This document shows positions 29,690 to 39,489 of a stretch of DNA of 64,000 nt, one piece after another; position 1 is the stretch's first letter, and the number at the start of each line of letters is the position of its first letter. The translations under genes were made by a program, and so were the position numbers. Source of the DNA: Motilimonas pumila (GTDB lineage Bacteria; Pseudomonadota; Gammaproteobacteria; Enterobacterales; CBDFNC01); assembly GCF_003596335.1 (NCBI RefSeq), contig NZ_QZCH01000012.1, positions 60,611 to 124,610 of the forward strand, given 5' to 3'. The notes under the pieces were generated by a model that saw only the letters and a program-made list of their open reading frames with translations, did no database searches and was not told where the DNA came from.

Positions 29690-30439
29690 ATGTTAGACAA
29701 TGTTCGTATCGTGCTAATCGGCACCTCTCATCCTGGCAACATTGGCAGCGCGGCTAGGGCCATGAAAACGATGGGATTGTCAGACTTGGTATTGGTCAGT
29801 CCTGAGTGTGAAGTCGATGGCCACGCGATTGCGATGTCAGCGGGTGCATCGGATGTTATCAAAGATGCCCAAATCGTCGAAACCTTAGAAGACGCGTTAG
29901 CGCCATGCCAATTAGCCATCGCAGCCAGTGCCCGGTGCCGAACCCTCAACTGGCCGATGTTAGATACCCGCGAAATGGGCAAAAAAGTGGTGACAGAAGG
30001 TCAAGAGGCCAAAGTCGCCATTGTTTTTGGTCGTGAACGAACCGGCCTAACCAACGAAGAACTGCAACGTTGTCAATTTCATGTCAATATCCCGGCTAAT
30101 CCGGACTACTCCTCACTCAACCTAGCCATGGCGGTACAAACTTTAAGTTACGAGGTCAGAATGGCGTTCTTGAATCAAGAACAATGGCCGAAAACTGAGC
30201 AAGAGTACCCATTATCAGAAGATTTAGAACGTTTTTATAAGCATTTAGAAAGCACAGCTGAAACAATAGGCTTCATTATCAAGCAACACCCAGGTCAAGT
30301 GATGAATAAGCTGCGCCGTTTCTTCAATCGTGCCAGGCCGGAATCACAAGAGCTGAATATCCTTCGTGGCTTTTTAAGCTCGATAGATAAAACGGCTCAA
30401 GGCATCACACGTCCAGAAAAGCGTAAAAAAGGCCAATAA
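29690..30439 (+). CDS. trmJ: tRNA (Cm32/Um32) 2'-O-methyltransferase
   Basis: SPOUT-fold enzyme that methylates the 2'-OH of nucleotide 32 in several tRNAs with SAM. 249 aa (E. coli 246). N-terminal [24 protein letters not shown], the knot region [14 protein letters not shown], and [22 protein letters not shown]. Lies just before iscR, as in E. coli, but 121 bases and an IscR-controlled promoter separate them. Confidence 0.95.
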   Translation: MLDNVRIVLIGTSHPGNIGSAARAMKTMGLSDLVLVSPECEVDGHAIAMSAGASDVIKDAQIVETLEDALAPCQLAIAASARCRTLNWPMLDTREMGKKVVTEGQEAKVAIVFGRERTGLTNEELQRCQFHVNIPANPDYSSLNLAMAVQTLSYEVRMAFLNQEQWPKTEQEYPLSEDLERFYKHLESTAETIGFIIKQHPGQVMNKLRRFFNRARPESQELNILRGFLSSIDKTAQGITRPEKRKKGQ

Positions 30440-30499
30440 GCTTATTACGCAATGTGTTAATTGGTCAGTCCAAAATACCCGAGTAAAACACTAGGATAT

Positions 30500-30532
30500 T
30501 TACTTGACTAAAATAGTCAGTTATTAAATAAT
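30500..30532 (+). promoter_or_regulatory. IscR type 1 box over the isc promoter
   Basis: A 25-bp site (30500-30524) with the GACT-N5-AGTC core matches the E. coli type 1 IscR consensus at about 23 positions. It contains -35 TTGACT (30504-30509), with -10 AATAAT 17 bp further (30527-30532). Holo-IscR bound here would block RNA polymerase, giving autorepression when Fe-S clusters are ample. Confidence 0.85.
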
Positions 30533-30560
30533 GCCCGTATATTAATAACAGAGATACGTG

Positions 30561-31067
30561 ATGAGACTGACTTCAAAAGGACGTTATGCAGTAACGGCAA
30601 TGCTTGATGTTGCTTTGCACACAGATCGTGGTCCAGTACCGCTGGCTGAAATATCTGAGCGCCAAGGCATTTCATTGTCGTATTTAGAACAGTTATTTTC
30701 AAAAATACGCAAAAAAGGCTTAGTCTCCAGCGTACGCGGCCCTGGTGGCGGTTATCTGCTTGATAAGCCTTTGGCTGATATATCTGTAGGCATGGTTATT
30801 TCAGCGGTTGATGAGTCTGTCGATGCACGCAAATGCATGGGCAGTGGCGGCTGCCAAGATGGCATCCAGTGCCTCACTCACTCATTGTGGAATCAACTCA
30901 GTGAGCGCATCAGCGAATTCCTTAACGGGATCAGTTTGCAAGAATTAGTCAGTAATGCCGAAGTCAGGCAAATTGCTGAAGCACAAGATAACAAAATGAA
31001 ATCAGCCAGCATCGAAAGCAAGCTGGTAAATAAGTTAGACCAATTAGAAGTAAATTTTCGCTTATAG
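30561..31067 (+). CDS. iscR: Fe-S cluster-sensing regulator IscR
   Basis: Rrf2-family winged-helix regulator; its [2Fe-2S] form represses the isc operon. 168 aa (E. coli 162). DNA-binding start [19 protein letters not shown] and [11 protein letters not shown]; cluster ligands Cys92, Cys98, Cys104 and His107 are all present ([17 protein letters not shown]). ATG 30561 is chosen over the GTG one codon upstream. The C-terminal tail is longer and differs from E. coli. Confidence 0.97.
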   Translation: MRLTSKGRYAVTAMLDVALHTDRGPVPLAEISERQGISLSYLEQLFSKIRKKGLVSSVRGPGGGYLLDKPLADISVGMVISAVDESVDARKCMGSGGCQDGIQCLTHSLWNQLSERISEFLNGISLQELVSNAEVRQIAEAQDNKMKSASIESKLVNKLDQLEVNFRL

Positions 31068-31077
31068 CAATGTGAGA

Positions 31078-31105
31078 TGCACAACTGAGCGTGACTCGTT
31101 GTGCA
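31078..31105 (+). promoter_or_regulatory. Hairpin between iscR and iscS
   Basis: Perfect 8-bp repeat TGCACAAC/GTTGTGCA with a 12-base loop, 7 bases before the iscS ribosome-binding site. In E. coli a structure here protects iscR mRNA when RyhB triggers decay of iscSUA; an equivalent role is inferred. Confidence 0.5.
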
Positions 31106-31121
31106 GATAATGGAGAACAAA

Positions 31122-32336
31122 ATGAAGTTGCCAATTTACCTGGACTATTCTGCTACCACCCCGGTTGACCCTCGTGTGGCAGAGAAAATGATGCAATACC
31201 TGACTCTGGACGGCAATTTTGGTAATCCAGCTTCGCGCTCCCACCGATTTGGTTGGCAAGCTGAAGAAGCCGTAGATATTGCCCGTAACGACATCGCGGA
31301 TCTGGTTAATGCAGACGCCCGTGAAATTGTTTTCACTTCTGGCGCGACAGAATCAAATAACCTTGCCATCAAAGGCGTTGCTAATTTTTACGGCAAAAAA
31401 GGTAAGCACATCATCACGGCTAAAACAGAGCACAAGGCGGTACTTGACCCTTGTCGCCAATTAGAGCGTGACGGTTTTGAAGTGACTTACTTGGATCCAA
31501 ATGACCAAGGCATTATCACGCCAGAGCAAGTGCAAGGTGCGTTTCGTGAAGACACCATTCTTGTCAGTATCATGCACGTGAATAATGAAATTGGCGTCAT
31601 CCAAGACATTGCTGCTATCGGTGAGTTGTGTCGCAGTAATAAAATCCTATTCCACGTAGATGCTGCGCAAAGCGTAGGCAAAATGCCGATTGACCTAAAA
31701 GAGCTAAAAGTAGACTTAATGTCTTTCTCTGCCCATAAAATCTATGGTCCAAAAGGCATTGGCGCACTTTACGTTCAGCGTAAACCTCGTATCCGTCTAG
31801 ATGCTCAAATGCACGGCGGTGGTCATGAGCGCGGCATGCGCAGTGGTACGCTACCTACTCACCAAATTGTGGGTATGGGCGAAGCATTTAAAATTGCTAA
31901 AGCAGAAATGGCGCAAGAAAACGAGCGTATTATTGCTTTACGTGACCGCTTATGGAATGGCGTAAAAGACATGGAAGAAGTGTACGTGAATGGCTCTGTA
32001 GAGCAGCGTATTGCCGGTAACCTAAACGTCAGCTTTAACTTTGTTGAAGGTGAGTCGTTGGTAATGGCATTGAAAGACTTAGCCGTATCTTCAGGCAGTG
32101 CATGTACTTCTGCTAGCCTAGAGCCTTCTTATGTTTTGCGTGCACTAGGGCGTGACGATGAATTAGCACATAGCTCAATTCGTTTTAGCATTGGTCGCTT
32201 TACCACTGCTGAAGAAATTGACTATGCAATTGACATTATAAATAAAAATATTGGTCGCTTACGTGAGATGTCACCGTTGTGGGACATGTTCAAGGAAGGC
32301 ATTGATTTGAGCACCGTAGAATGGGCTCACCACTAA
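31122..32336 (+). CDS. iscS: Cysteine desulfurase
   Basis: PLP enzyme that releases sulfur from cysteine as a persulfide for Fe-S clusters, thiolated tRNA and other uses. 404 aa, as in E. coli. PLP lysine in [14 protein letters not shown], active-site Cys in [15 protein letters not shown]-terminus [23 protein letters not shown] lies 6 bases before ATG 31122; earlier in-frame ATGs are not preceded by such a site. Confidence 0.98.
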   Translation: MKLPIYLDYSATTPVDPRVAEKMMQYLTLDGNFGNPASRSHRFGWQAEEAVDIARNDIADLVNADAREIVFTSGATESNNLAIKGVANFYGKKGKHIITAKTEHKAVLDPCRQLERDGFEVTYLDPNDQGIITPEQVQGAFREDTILVSIMHVNNEIGVIQDIAAIGELCRSNKILFHVDAAQSVGKMPIDLKELKVDLMSFSAHKIYGPKGIGALYVQRKPRIRLDAQMHGGGHERGMRSGTLPTHQIVGMGEAFKIAKAEMAQENERIIALRDRLWNGVKDMEEVYVNGSVEQRIAGNLNVSFNFVEGESLVMALKDLAVSSGSACTSASLEPSYVLRALGRDDELAHSSIRFSIGRFTTAEEIDYAIDIINKNIGRLREMSPLWDMFKEGIDLSTVEWAHH

Positions 32337-32375
32337 TATCGGCGACAACAGACTTAAGCATTGGAGTAATAAATT

Positions 32376-32756
32376 ATGGCTTACAGCGATAAAGTAATTG
32401 ATCATTATGAAAACCCTCGTAACGTAGGATCTTTTGAAAAAAATGATCCTACCGTCGCAACCGGCATGGTGGGTGCACCGGCTTGTGGTGATGTGATGAA
32501 ACTGCAACTTAAGATCACTGAAGAAGGTGTGATTGAAGACGCGAAGTTTAAAACTTACGGTTGTGGCAGTGCGATTGCTTCTAGCTCGCTCGTTACTGAG
32601 TGGGTCAAGGGCAAAACTCTGGATGAAGCAGCAGCGATCAAAAATACTGACATTTCTGCTGAACTGGCGTTACCGCCAGTAAAAATCCATTGTTCTATCT
32701 TAGCGGAAGACGCGATCAAAGCGGCAATCGACGACTACAAAAGTAAAAAAGCATAA
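32376..32756 (+). CDS. iscU: Fe-S cluster scaffold IscU
   Basis: Scaffold on which IscS sulfur and iron are assembled into [2Fe-2S]. 126 aa. Ligands Cys37 (GAPACGDVM), the Cys of KTYGCGSAIASSS and the His-Cys of VKIHCSILAEDAI are all present; the LPPVK motif recognised by HscA is seen in ELALPPVKIH. Order iscS-iscU-iscA is standard. Confidence 0.98.
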   Translation: MAYSDKVIDHYENPRNVGSFEKNDPTVATGMVGAPACGDVMKLQLKITEEGVIEDAKFKTYGCGSAIASSSLVTEWVKGKTLDEAAAIKNTDISAELALPPVKIHCSILAEDAIKAAIDDYKSKKA

Positions 32757-32774
32757 GCAAGCTAAGGCGGAAAC

Positions 32775-33098
32775 ATGGCAGTAACAATGACACCTCCGGC
32801 TGAAAGCCGGGTACGTGACTTCCTTGCTAATCGCGGTAAAGGCGTTGGCTTACGCCTTGGCGTTAAAACTTCTGGCTGTTCAGGTTTAGCATACGTGCTT
32901 GAGTTTGTTGACGAACTTAACCCTGATGACGAGGTTTTTGAACAAAATGGCGTTAACGTAATCGTTGACGCCAAGAGTTTAGTTTACCTTGATGGCACCG
33001 AATTAGATTTTGTTAAAGAGGGCCTGAATGAAGGCTTCGAGTTTAACAATCCTAATGTCGATGGGGAATGTGGCTGCGGCGAAAGCTTTAGTGTGTAA
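32775..33098 (+). CDS. iscA: A-type Fe-S carrier protein IscA
   Basis: Carrier that passes clusters to target apoproteins. 107 aa with the three conserved cysteines ([10 protein letters not shown] and C-terminal GECGCGESF). Starts [17 protein letters not shown]; 18 bases after iscU. Confidence 0.97.
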   Translation: MAVTMTPPAESRVRDFLANRGKGVGLRLGVKTSGCSGLAYVLEFVDELNPDDEVFEQNGVNVIVDAKSLVYLDGTELDFVKEGLNEGFEFNNPNVDGECGCGESFSV

Positions 33099-33107
33099 GG
33101 GCGATAA

Positions 33108-33623
33108 GTGAATTATTTCGAGTTATTTGGCTTAAGCCAAGACTACAATCTCGACACTCAAAGCCTTGCCGAGACTTATCGTGAATTGCAAAAGCGTTTT
33201 CACCCTGACAAGTTTGCCAATGCCAGTGAGCGCGACAAGCTGTTAGCATTGCAAAAAGCGTCAGAGATTAACGACGCTTTTCATACGTTAAAGGCGCCTT
33301 TACGGCGCGCAGAGTACCTGTTAGCTTTGGCTGGGCTCGATATCCGCGGTGAACAGCAAACTTTGCGCGATCCTGGTTTCTTAATGCAGCAAATGGAGTG
33401 GCGTGAGCAATTAGAAGAAATTGCTGGCAGCGCCAATCCTGACGATGGAATCGTTGAATTGCAGCAAACCTTGCAAGCAGAGAAAACAGCATTACAGCAA
33501 ACGCTGCAACAGTGTTTGGCTGAGCAAGCTTTTGAACAAGCTGCCAATGCCGTGAGAAAACTTAAATTTGTGTTCAAGTTTGAAGATGAACTTGAACAAC
33601 TAGAAGAATCCCTCCTGGAATAA
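33108..33623 (+). CDS. hscB: Fe-S biogenesis co-chaperone HscB
   Basis: J-domain protein that brings IscU to HscA and stimulates its ATPase. 171 aa, as in E. coli. J-domain HPD in KRFHPDKFANASERDK, then the C-terminal coiled IscU-binding domain. The start codon is GTG 33108 (NYFELFGLSQDYNLD), with AAGGG upstream. 9-base gap to iscA, 6 to hscA. Confidence 0.96.
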   Translation: MNYFELFGLSQDYNLDTQSLAETYRELQKRFHPDKFANASERDKLLALQKASEINDAFHTLKAPLRRAEYLLALAGLDIRGEQQTLRDPGFLMQQMEWREQLEEIAGSANPDDGIVELQQTLQAEKTALQQTLQQCLAEQAFEQAANAVRKLKFVFKFEDELEQLEESLLE

Positions 33624-33629
33624 AACAAT

Positions 33630-35477
33630 ATGGCGTTACTTCAGATTGCAGAGCCAGGTCAAAGCGCTGCACCTCATCAACGAAAACTGGCTGTGGGCAT
33701 CGATTTAGGTACCACTAACTCTCTAGTGGCCAGCGTTCGTAGTGGTCAAGCTGAAACCTTAGTTAATGAAGCGGGCATCGACATAATCCCTTCTGTCGTG
33801 CATTACGGTGAAGAGGGCGTTTTGGTTGGACAAGATGCCCAAGCTCTTGCCATCAGTGACGCTGAAAATACTTTGGTCTCTGTTAAACGTTTAATGGGCA
33901 AAGCCCTATCAGATATTGACCCACAGCAATTGCCGTATCAATTTTCTGAACAACAAAATATAGAAATACAAACCCGCAGTGGCGTGGTTAATCCGGTACA
34001 AGTCAGCAGTGAAATCTTAAAAAGTCTAACTCATACTGCTTTGCAAACCCTGGGTGATGAACTCAGTGGCGTAGTGATCACTGTGCCGGCTTACTTTGAC
34101 GATGCCCAGCGCCAAGCAACCAAAGACGCTGCGCGATTAGCCGACTTAAACGTATTAAGGCTGTTAAATGAGCCCACTGCTGCTGCGATTGCCTATGGTT
34201 TAGATTCTGGCCAAGAAGGTGTGATCGCGGTTTATGACTTAGGTGGCGGCACGTTTGATATTTCTATTTTGCGCCTTAACAAAGGCGTATTTGAGGTATT
34301 AGCCACTGGCGGCGACTCTGCTTTAGGCGGCGACGATTTTGATGAACAAATCGTGGCTTGGATTATGGAACACGCAGGTTTAAGCGTGCCACTTTCAAGC
34401 AGCTTACAACGAGAGCTAAAACAAGCCGCGTGTGATGCCAAGCAAAGCTTAACCGATCAAGATACGGTGACAGTCACCATAGAGTCTCTTAACTGGTCGC
34501 AGTCGCTAACAAAAGCTGAATTTGAAGGCTTGATTCAACCTTGGGTCAAAAAGACCTTAATCGCGTGTCGACGAGCATTAAAAGATGCCGATGTAGACCA
34601 AGCGCAAGTGCAACAAGTTGTGATGGTTGGCGGCTCTACTCGGGTGCCTTTAGTACGTGAAAAAGTGGCGCAGTTTTTTGCTAACGAGCCCTTAACCAGC
34701 ATCGACCCTGATAAAGTCGTGGCCGTTGGCGCCGCGATACAAGCAGACATTCTTGTGGGGAACAAACCTGACTCGGAAATGCTGTTGTTAGACGTAATAC
34801 CTTTATCGCTAGGCATTGAGACGATGGGCGGTTTGGTGGAAAAAATCATTCCTCGCAATACCACGATTCCTGTAGCTAGAGCGCAAGAGTTTACCACCTT
34901 TAAAGATGGTCAAACGGCAATGGCCGTACACGTTACCCAAGGGGAACGTGAATTGGTGGATGACTGCCGTTCTCTCGCCCGTTTCGAGTTGACGCAAATA
35001 CCTGCTATGGCAGCGGGTGCTGCGCATATCAGAATTACCTTTCAAGTGGATGCTGACGGATTATTGAGCGTCACCGCAATGGAAAAATCTTCTGGCGTAC
35101 AAGCATCGATTGAGGTAAAACCTTCATACGGTTTGGCAGAAGATCAAATCGCAGATATGCTGAAAGACTCAATGCAACACGCGAAAGAAGATATTCGAGC
35201 ACGCATGTTAGCTGAGCAAAAGGTGGATGCCCAAAGGGTACTGGAAACCTTACAAGCTGCGCTAGGTGCAGACGGTGCTGAGTTGCTTTCAGACGCTGAA
35301 CTGTCAGACATTCAGCAAGCAGTGTCGGCGTTACAAGTGGCTGCTGAAGGGGATGATGAAAAAGTAATTAAGAGCGCTATTGAAAAGCTTGATAGTGCAA
35401 CCAGTGAGTTTGCTGCTCGTCGAATGGACGCGTCTATTCGAAAAGCATTACAAGGACAATCGGTCGATAAGGTGTAG
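33630..35477 (+). CDS. hscA: Fe-S biogenesis Hsp70 chaperone HscA
   Basis: Specialised Hsp70 that, with HscB, drives cluster release from IscU. 615 aa (E. coli 616). ATPase motifs [59 protein letters not shown] and [15 protein letters not shown]; substrate domain with [15 protein letters not shown] and C-terminal lid. Confidence 0.97.
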   Translation: MALLQIAEPGQSAAPHQRKLAVGIDLGTTNSLVASVRSGQAETLVNEAGIDIIPSVVHYGEEGVLVGQDAQALAISDAENTLVSVKRLMGKALSDIDPQQLPYQFSEQQNIEIQTRSGVVNPVQVSSEILKSLTHTALQTLGDELSGVVITVPAYFDDAQRQATKDAARLADLNVLRLLNEPTAAAIAYGLDSGQEGVIAVYDLGGGTFDISILRLNKGVFEVLATGGDSALGGDDFDEQIVAWIMEHAGLSVPLSSSLQRELKQAACDAKQSLTDQDTVTVTIESLNWSQSLTKAEFEGLIQPWVKKTLIACRRALKDADVDQAQVQQVVMVGGSTRVPLVREKVAQFFANEPLTSIDPDKVVAVGAAIQADILVGNKPDSEMLLLDVIPLSLGIETMGGLVEKIIPRNTTIPVARAQEFTTFKDGQTAMAVHVTQGERELVDDCRSLARFELTQIPAMAAGAAHIRITFQVDADGLLSVTAMEKSSGVQASIEVKPSYGLAEDQIADMLKDSMQHAKEDIRARMLAEQKVDAQRVLETLQAALGADGAELLSDAELSDIQQAVSALQVAAEGDDEKVIKSAIEKLDSATSEFAARRMDASIRKALQGQSVDKV

Positions 35478-35478
35478 T

Positions 35479-35817
35479 ATGCCAAAGGTTATATTTTTAC
35501 CCCATGAAGAGTTATGCCCAGAAGGTCTGGCGGTGGAAGCTGAGCAAGGCGAGAACGTATTGTCCATCGCTTTAAAAAACGGGATTCATATTGAGCATGC
35601 TTGTGAAAAATCCTGTGCTTGTACCACTTGTCATGTGGTACTGCGTGAAGGATTTGACTCATTAGAAGAAAGCGATGAGTTAGAAGACGACATGTTAGAC
35701 AAAGCATGGGGTCTAGAGCCGGAATCTCGACTAAGCTGTCAAATAGAGGTGGCTGACGAAGACCTTGTGGTAGAAATCCCTAAATATACCGTTAACATCG
35801 TTTCAGAAGGCCACTAA
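35479..35817 (+). CDS. fdx: ISC-type [2Fe-2S] ferredoxin
   Basis: Electron donor in ISC assembly. 112 aa (E. coli 111). Cluster ligands Cys42, Cys48 and Cys51 in HACEKSCACTTCH and a distal Cys in SRLSCQIEV. The ATG lies one base after the hscA stop, AAGG 6 bases upstream inside hscA; in-frame codons before it belong to hscA sequence. Confidence 0.97.
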   Translation: MPKVIFLPHEELCPEGLAVEAEQGENVLSIALKNGIHIEHACEKSCACTTCHVVLREGFDSLEESDELEDDMLDKAWGLEPESRLSCQIEVADEDLVVEIPKYTVNIVSEGH

Positions 35818-35843
35818 TTTCAAGTTAACCTCGAGAGGTGAAC

Positions 35844-36035
35844 ATGAAGTGGATAGACGTAAATGATGTTGCCACAGCGTTAGCGGAGCAATACCCAAAA
35901 GTAGACCCTACTCAAGTTCGGTTTACTGAACTCAGAGATAAAGTTATTGAATTAAAAGACTTTAAGGATGAGCGTGATTGTAACGAGCGGATTTTAGAAG
36001 CCATTCAACAATGCTGGATTGACGAAGTTGAATGA
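35844..36035 (+). CDS. iscX: ISC accessory protein IscX
   Basis: 63 aa (E. coli 66), acidic small helical protein thought to modulate IscS activity or donate iron. Family blocks MKWIDVNDVATALAEQYP, VRFTELRDKV and ILEAIQQCWIDE. ATG 35844 with GAGAGG upstream. Last gene of the ISC operon; a strong terminator follows. Confidence 0.95.
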   Translation: MKWIDVNDVATALAEQYPKVDPTQVRFTELRDKVIELKDFKDERDCNERILEAIQQCWIDEVE

Positions 36036-36062
36036 GCGTTTTAACCTCAAGCTAACCCGCAC

Positions 36063-36092
36063 AAAAACCTAAGCCAAGGCTTAGGTTTTTTT
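36063..36092 (+). terminator. Terminator of the ISC operon
   Basis: AAAAACCTAAGCC-AA-GGCTTAGGTTTTTTT, a 13-bp stem with seven T. Confidence 0.94.
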
Positions 36093-36220
36093 ATGCCTAA
36101 ATAACCCTAAAGATTCGTTAGTTATACTTTTATATTCCACCTTTTAGGGCAATAAAAATACATGTTTAAGCATTGAAGTTTGGTATGCTAAATCATTATC
36201 TTGTGGAATCAGAGGAAGCT

Positions 36221-37507
36221 ATGTCCCAATCATTTTCAATTTCGCTGAGTCAGCAAACCGCTGATGAGTGTTGGGGAAAAAACGCATTATTAAGTTTTCA
36301 AGGTCAGCAAGCGACCATTCACTTAGACGCCAGTAAAGACGAATTACGCCAAGTACAACAAGCGGCCCGAAAATTGAGTGGAATGGGCATCCCTGCTGTC
36401 ACCTTAGTGGGCGAAATATGGCAACAAACCAGTCGCTGGGCATTTTATCAAGGCTTCTACAATGCTAAAACAGGTGCCAATGTTGAGTGGGGTGATGTGA
36501 CCGAGGCGCAAGCTTCAGAATTGGACGCGCAAAAGCTCGCCGTCGATTGGGTACGTGGTGCCATCAACAAAACGCCGGAAGAGCTAGGGCCCTCGCAGTT
36601 AGCTTTACAGGCTGCAGAGCTGCTGAGCGACATTGGCAAAGAACACGTAAGCTACCGCTTTATTGGCGGTGAAGAGTTATTGCAACATGGTTTTGTGGGG
36701 ATCCACCACGTTGGTCGGGGCAGCGTGCGCCCTGGCGTGATGTTGCAACTTGATTATAACCCAACCGGTAACCCTGAAGCAGAGGTGGATATTGCGCTGG
36801 TAGGCAAGGGCATTACGTTTGATTCAGGCGGTTACAGCATCAAGCCATCAAATGGCATGGCGGCAATGAAAAGCGACATGGGCGGCGCCGCGACATTAAC
36901 CGGTGCCCTTGCGCTGGCCATGATGCGAGGCCTTAAAAAGCGAGTGAAACTGTTTTTATGCTGCGCCGAAAACTTGGTCAGCGGTCATGCATTTTTATTA
37001 GGCGATATCATCACCTACAAAAATGGCGTGACAGTAGAAGTGCTCAATACGGACGCGGAAGGGCGCTTGGTGTTAGCGGACGGTTTGATTGCAGCCACAG
37101 AAGCGAAGGCTAAATATATTCTTGACGCAGCCACCTTAACTGGCGCAGCGAAAGTGGCCGTTGGGCGTGACTATAATAGTGTGCTGGGCATGGATGATGA
37201 GTTAGTACACCAATTGCTGAGCTGTGCTAAATCTGAACAAGAGCAAGCTTGGCCTTTGCCATTGGCCCCTTGGCACAGTGAGCAAATCAGCTCTAATTTT
37301 GCCGATATTGCCAATATTGGCTCGGGTGAAGGCACCGCTGGCGCCAGCACGGCTGCGGCCTTTCTGGCTAAGTTTGTCGAGCAGCCAGAGCAAAATTGGG
37401 TGCACATGGATCTATCAGGGGCATACCAGCCTAGCGGTAACGATCTTTGGGCTGCAGGAGGCAAAGGCCACGGCGTGAAAACCATTGCTCACTGGCTATT
37501 GAGTTAA
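36221..37507 (+). CDS. pepB: Peptidase B (M17 leucyl aminopeptidase family)
   Basis: Cytosolic di-metal aminopeptidase. 428 aa (E. coli PepB 427). Metal and active-site blocks: LVGKGITFDSGGYSIKPSNG, MKSDMGGAAT and NTDAEGRLVLADGL, all typical of M17. It directly follows iscX as in E. coli but has a terminator before it and a possible extended -10 (TGGTATGCT at 36181-36189), so it is likely transcribed alone. ATG 36221 has AGAGGAAG upstream. Confidence 0.95.
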   Translation: MSQSFSISLSQQTADECWGKNALLSFQGQQATIHLDASKDELRQVQQAARKLSGMGIPAVTLVGEIWQQTSRWAFYQGFYNAKTGANVEWGDVTEAQASELDAQKLAVDWVRGAINKTPEELGPSQLALQAAELLSDIGKEHVSYRFIGGEELLQHGFVGIHHVGRGSVRPGVMLQLDYNPTGNPEAEVDIALVGKGITFDSGGYSIKPSNGMAAMKSDMGGAATLTGALALAMMRGLKKRVKLFLCCAENLVSGHAFLLGDIITYKNGVTVEVLNTDAEGRLVLADGLIAATEAKAKYILDAATLTGAAKVAVGRDYNSVLGMDDELVHQLLSCAKSEQEQAWPLPLAPWHSEQISSNFADIANIGSGEGTAGASTAAAFLAKFVEQPEQNWVHMDLSGAYQPSGNDLWAAGGKGHGVKTIAHWLLS

Positions 37508-37551
37508 GGTTAAAATGCACTAAGCCAAGCTTTTCTGGCTTTACCTGTGTA

Positions 37552-37583
37552 AGGCCCTTAACTTAAGGTTAAGGGCTTTTTTG
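37552..37583 (+). terminator. Terminator of pepB
   Basis: GCCCTTAAC-TTAAG-GTTAAGGGC followed by six T. Confidence 0.9.
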
Positions 37584-37697
37584 TGTTTGCGTTGTCGGGA
37601 AGCAATAAAGAACAAAGCCTTCCTCTTAACTAGGCGAGGTTACTTCAGGCCGCTTCAGCGATGACGCGGTACCCAGTCGAGGTACTGACGGATCCCC

Positions 37698-38335
37698 TCA
37701 TAATTTCCCCAGTCCAACGCTGTGCGTGAGCCGTTGATATTCAAGTATTGCCCATTGGTATTGGGACTCATGAGTTTGAAATCGCCTGTGGTTCCGAACT
37801 TCCCTCCTTGAGTGGGGGATGGAAAGCACTCTGCGATGTTTTATTGTGTTGGCTTGAAAGTCAAAATGCCACTTTGCTTGTACCGCAACGAGTCCACTCC
37901 ACCACACCAAAATCTCGGCTAGTAACGCGATGAGTAACAGTATGTCTAAGGGCTGAGTACCGCGGCTTCGGTTATGTCGAAGTGCAATGCCATAAGCTGT
38001 GCTTTTCAAGTCAAGAAATGACGCTTCTATTTGTATGCGTTTTGCATACAAATGCTCATCGAGTGCGAGGGACGCCCTTAGCGTTATATAACGAAGTTGC
38101 TCACGGACATCAGACTAAGCAACAAGGATAATAGTACAGAGGTTAGCCAGTGTAATTAAGTGGGCGTGCCACTTATAAATGGTGTCTTTCTCGTGGTGTT
38201 ATTGTGGGTTACCGAGCAGCCTGTCGACGCGCTTAATGGCATGTTTAACCCTAGTGTTGGTTTCAAGTTTTCTGCCAAGCTTGGTTAAGTTTAAATCAGC
38301 GCCATTGAGCACACTTTTAGGGGCAAGTATAAGAG
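37698..38335 (-). pseudogene. Decayed IS4-type transposase with its core deleted
   Basis: One minus-strand frame reads, in order, TKLGRKLETNTRVKHAIKRV, DRLLGNPQ, a stop (TAA at 38201-38199), YKWHAHLIT, a stop (TAG at 38117-38115), SDVREQLRYITLRASLAL, then LYAKRIQIEASFLDLKSTAY and a C-terminus ending GLGKL. The first part equals the N-terminal region and the last the C-terminal Y-R-E region of IS4-family transposases; the central DDE part of about 180 residues is missing. The second stop replaces the usual Trp in LVDWSD. Inactive remnant; I could not define terminal repeats. No gene is seen in 37584-37697 or 38336-38470. Confidence 0.8.
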
Positions 38336-38470
38336 AACTGGATCATTTTTTGTGAATATTCGGGCATTGTTCTGCAACCGTTTGCTGTAGAATTTAAATG
38401 CTGCGCGTCTACTCATTGTTTTTATTGGTAATTATGAGGGGATTCGCGAGATTAAAGAGGTAGATGTACG

Positions 38471-38749
38471 ATGGAAAAAATAGGTAATGGCTCAACTTGG
38501 ATCTTGTATCGCCAATCTAACAATTATTATCTTGAATCTTTGTGTAACCACGGACCAGTTTCCTACACTTATACGATTGTGTTGACTGCGAGTGAGATCG
38601 CTTTGTATGAGAAGCAAGGCAGTGCATTTTTGGACGAGTTAGCTCATGACGTTCATTACTCAGCACCGGGTGCTAAGGGGTCAACGTCTAAGTTTAGGCC
38701 TAGAAAAGCCTCTGATGATGTCTTAGCGAGCATAAATGCCCTTCACTAG
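38471..38749 (+). CDS. Hypothetical protein, 92 aa (possible cassette gene)
   Basis: Soluble protein without signal peptide: MEKIGNGSTWILYRQSNNYY..., one cysteine, a Lys/Arg-rich stretch (SKFRPRKAS) near the end. AGAGG lies 10-11 bases before the ATG. I know no family. The stop is followed after 6 bases by an attC-like dyad, as in integron cassettes. It follows the IS4 remnant on the opposite strand. Confidence 0.55.
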   Translation: MEKIGNGSTWILYRQSNNYYLESLCNHGPVSYTYTIVLTASEIALYEKQGSAFLDELAHDVHYSAPGAKGSTSKFRPRKASDDVLASINALH

Positions 38750-38755
38750 TGGACT

Positions 38756-38848
38756 ACTTAACCATTTGCAGCAATAGACGGCTGCTAGTTGTCACGTTTT
38801 TTTTCAAAATTACCGCCAGTCGCGCCGAGTCTGTGTAAAGTGTTAACT
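38756..38848 (+). repeat. attC-like element 1
   Basis: Begins ACTTAAC (fits RYYYAAC) and ends GTTAACT (one mismatch to GTTRRRY); about 12 of the outer 16 bases on each side are complementary, with unpaired bases. 93 bp, placed between two small same-strand genes. Weaker than the second copy. Confidence 0.35.
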
Positions 38849-38867
38849 ACAGTTAAAAGGAGGCACT

Positions 38868-39209
38868 GTGCCTATATCTAATAAGGAAATAAACGGCTAT
38901 CAATTTTTATCAGAGATGTATGATGATGGCTATTTCCCAAATTTCTTGGTAGATAAAATTAAGACCATCCTTGTTGAACTCTGTGAAAGCATTGAAAGCC
39001 AAAATCCGAAATCTTCCTCTGAATTACTTTCGCTTACTCATGCTGCAACTGACCGTATCAATGAGTTAGAGGAAGAGTTCGAGGACAATCATAGCGAGCT
39101 AGAGACTGTCGCACGTGAGGACATGGCTGAAAGTTTTGAGTTTATCGTCCGATCTTACGGCTTTTCAGATGTGGAAATTGAAGATGTTATAGCCACAAGA
39201 GAGTGGTGA
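38868..39209 (+). CDS. DUF5713 family protein
   Basis: 113 aa, GTG start with AAGGAGG 7 bases before. Acidic helical protein: MYDDGYFPNFLVDKIKTIL, ELCESIESQNP, LEEEFEDNHSELETVARE and a terminal VIATREW. These blocks are what I recall of DUF5713, a small family of unknown function. It lies between two attC-like elements (38756-38848 and 39225-39296), the arrangement of a mobile gene cassette. Confidence 0.65.
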   Translation: MPISNKEINGYQFLSEMYDDGYFPNFLVDKIKTILVELCESIESQNPKSSSELLSLTHAATDRINELEEEFEDNHSELETVAREDMAESFEFIVRSYGFSDVEIEDVIATREW

Positions 39210-39224
39210 TAAATGGTTCAAGCA

Positions 39225-39296
39225 TTTAACAAGGTGCTGTTGTCGAATTGTTTTTGTGCTGCGCTCCAAAACAGCCGCAAAGCTTAGCGTTATACC
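39225..39296 (+). repeat. attC-like element 2
   Basis: 72 bp starting ATTTAACAA and ending AGCGTTATAC, close to integron attC core sites (RYYYAAC ... GTTRRRY, one mismatch). Inner segments GCTGTTG and CAAAACAGC also pair, giving the two-box stem typical of attC. It starts 15 bases after the DUF5713 stop. Confidence 0.45.
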
Positions 39297-39489
39297 AACA
39301 AAGAAAGTGGAACCATTTTGATAGCCATAATTCCAAACCGAAATATTTAAGAAAAAGAGATTAAGATACTCAAAAGCCTAACCAATCAGCGCATTGAAGC
39401 GATACGTAATGCAGCATTTTATTTAAGATCACTGTACCGACCTAACGGGCTGCGCACTGAATTGAGAGACACTAGTTGTCAGGTGAATG

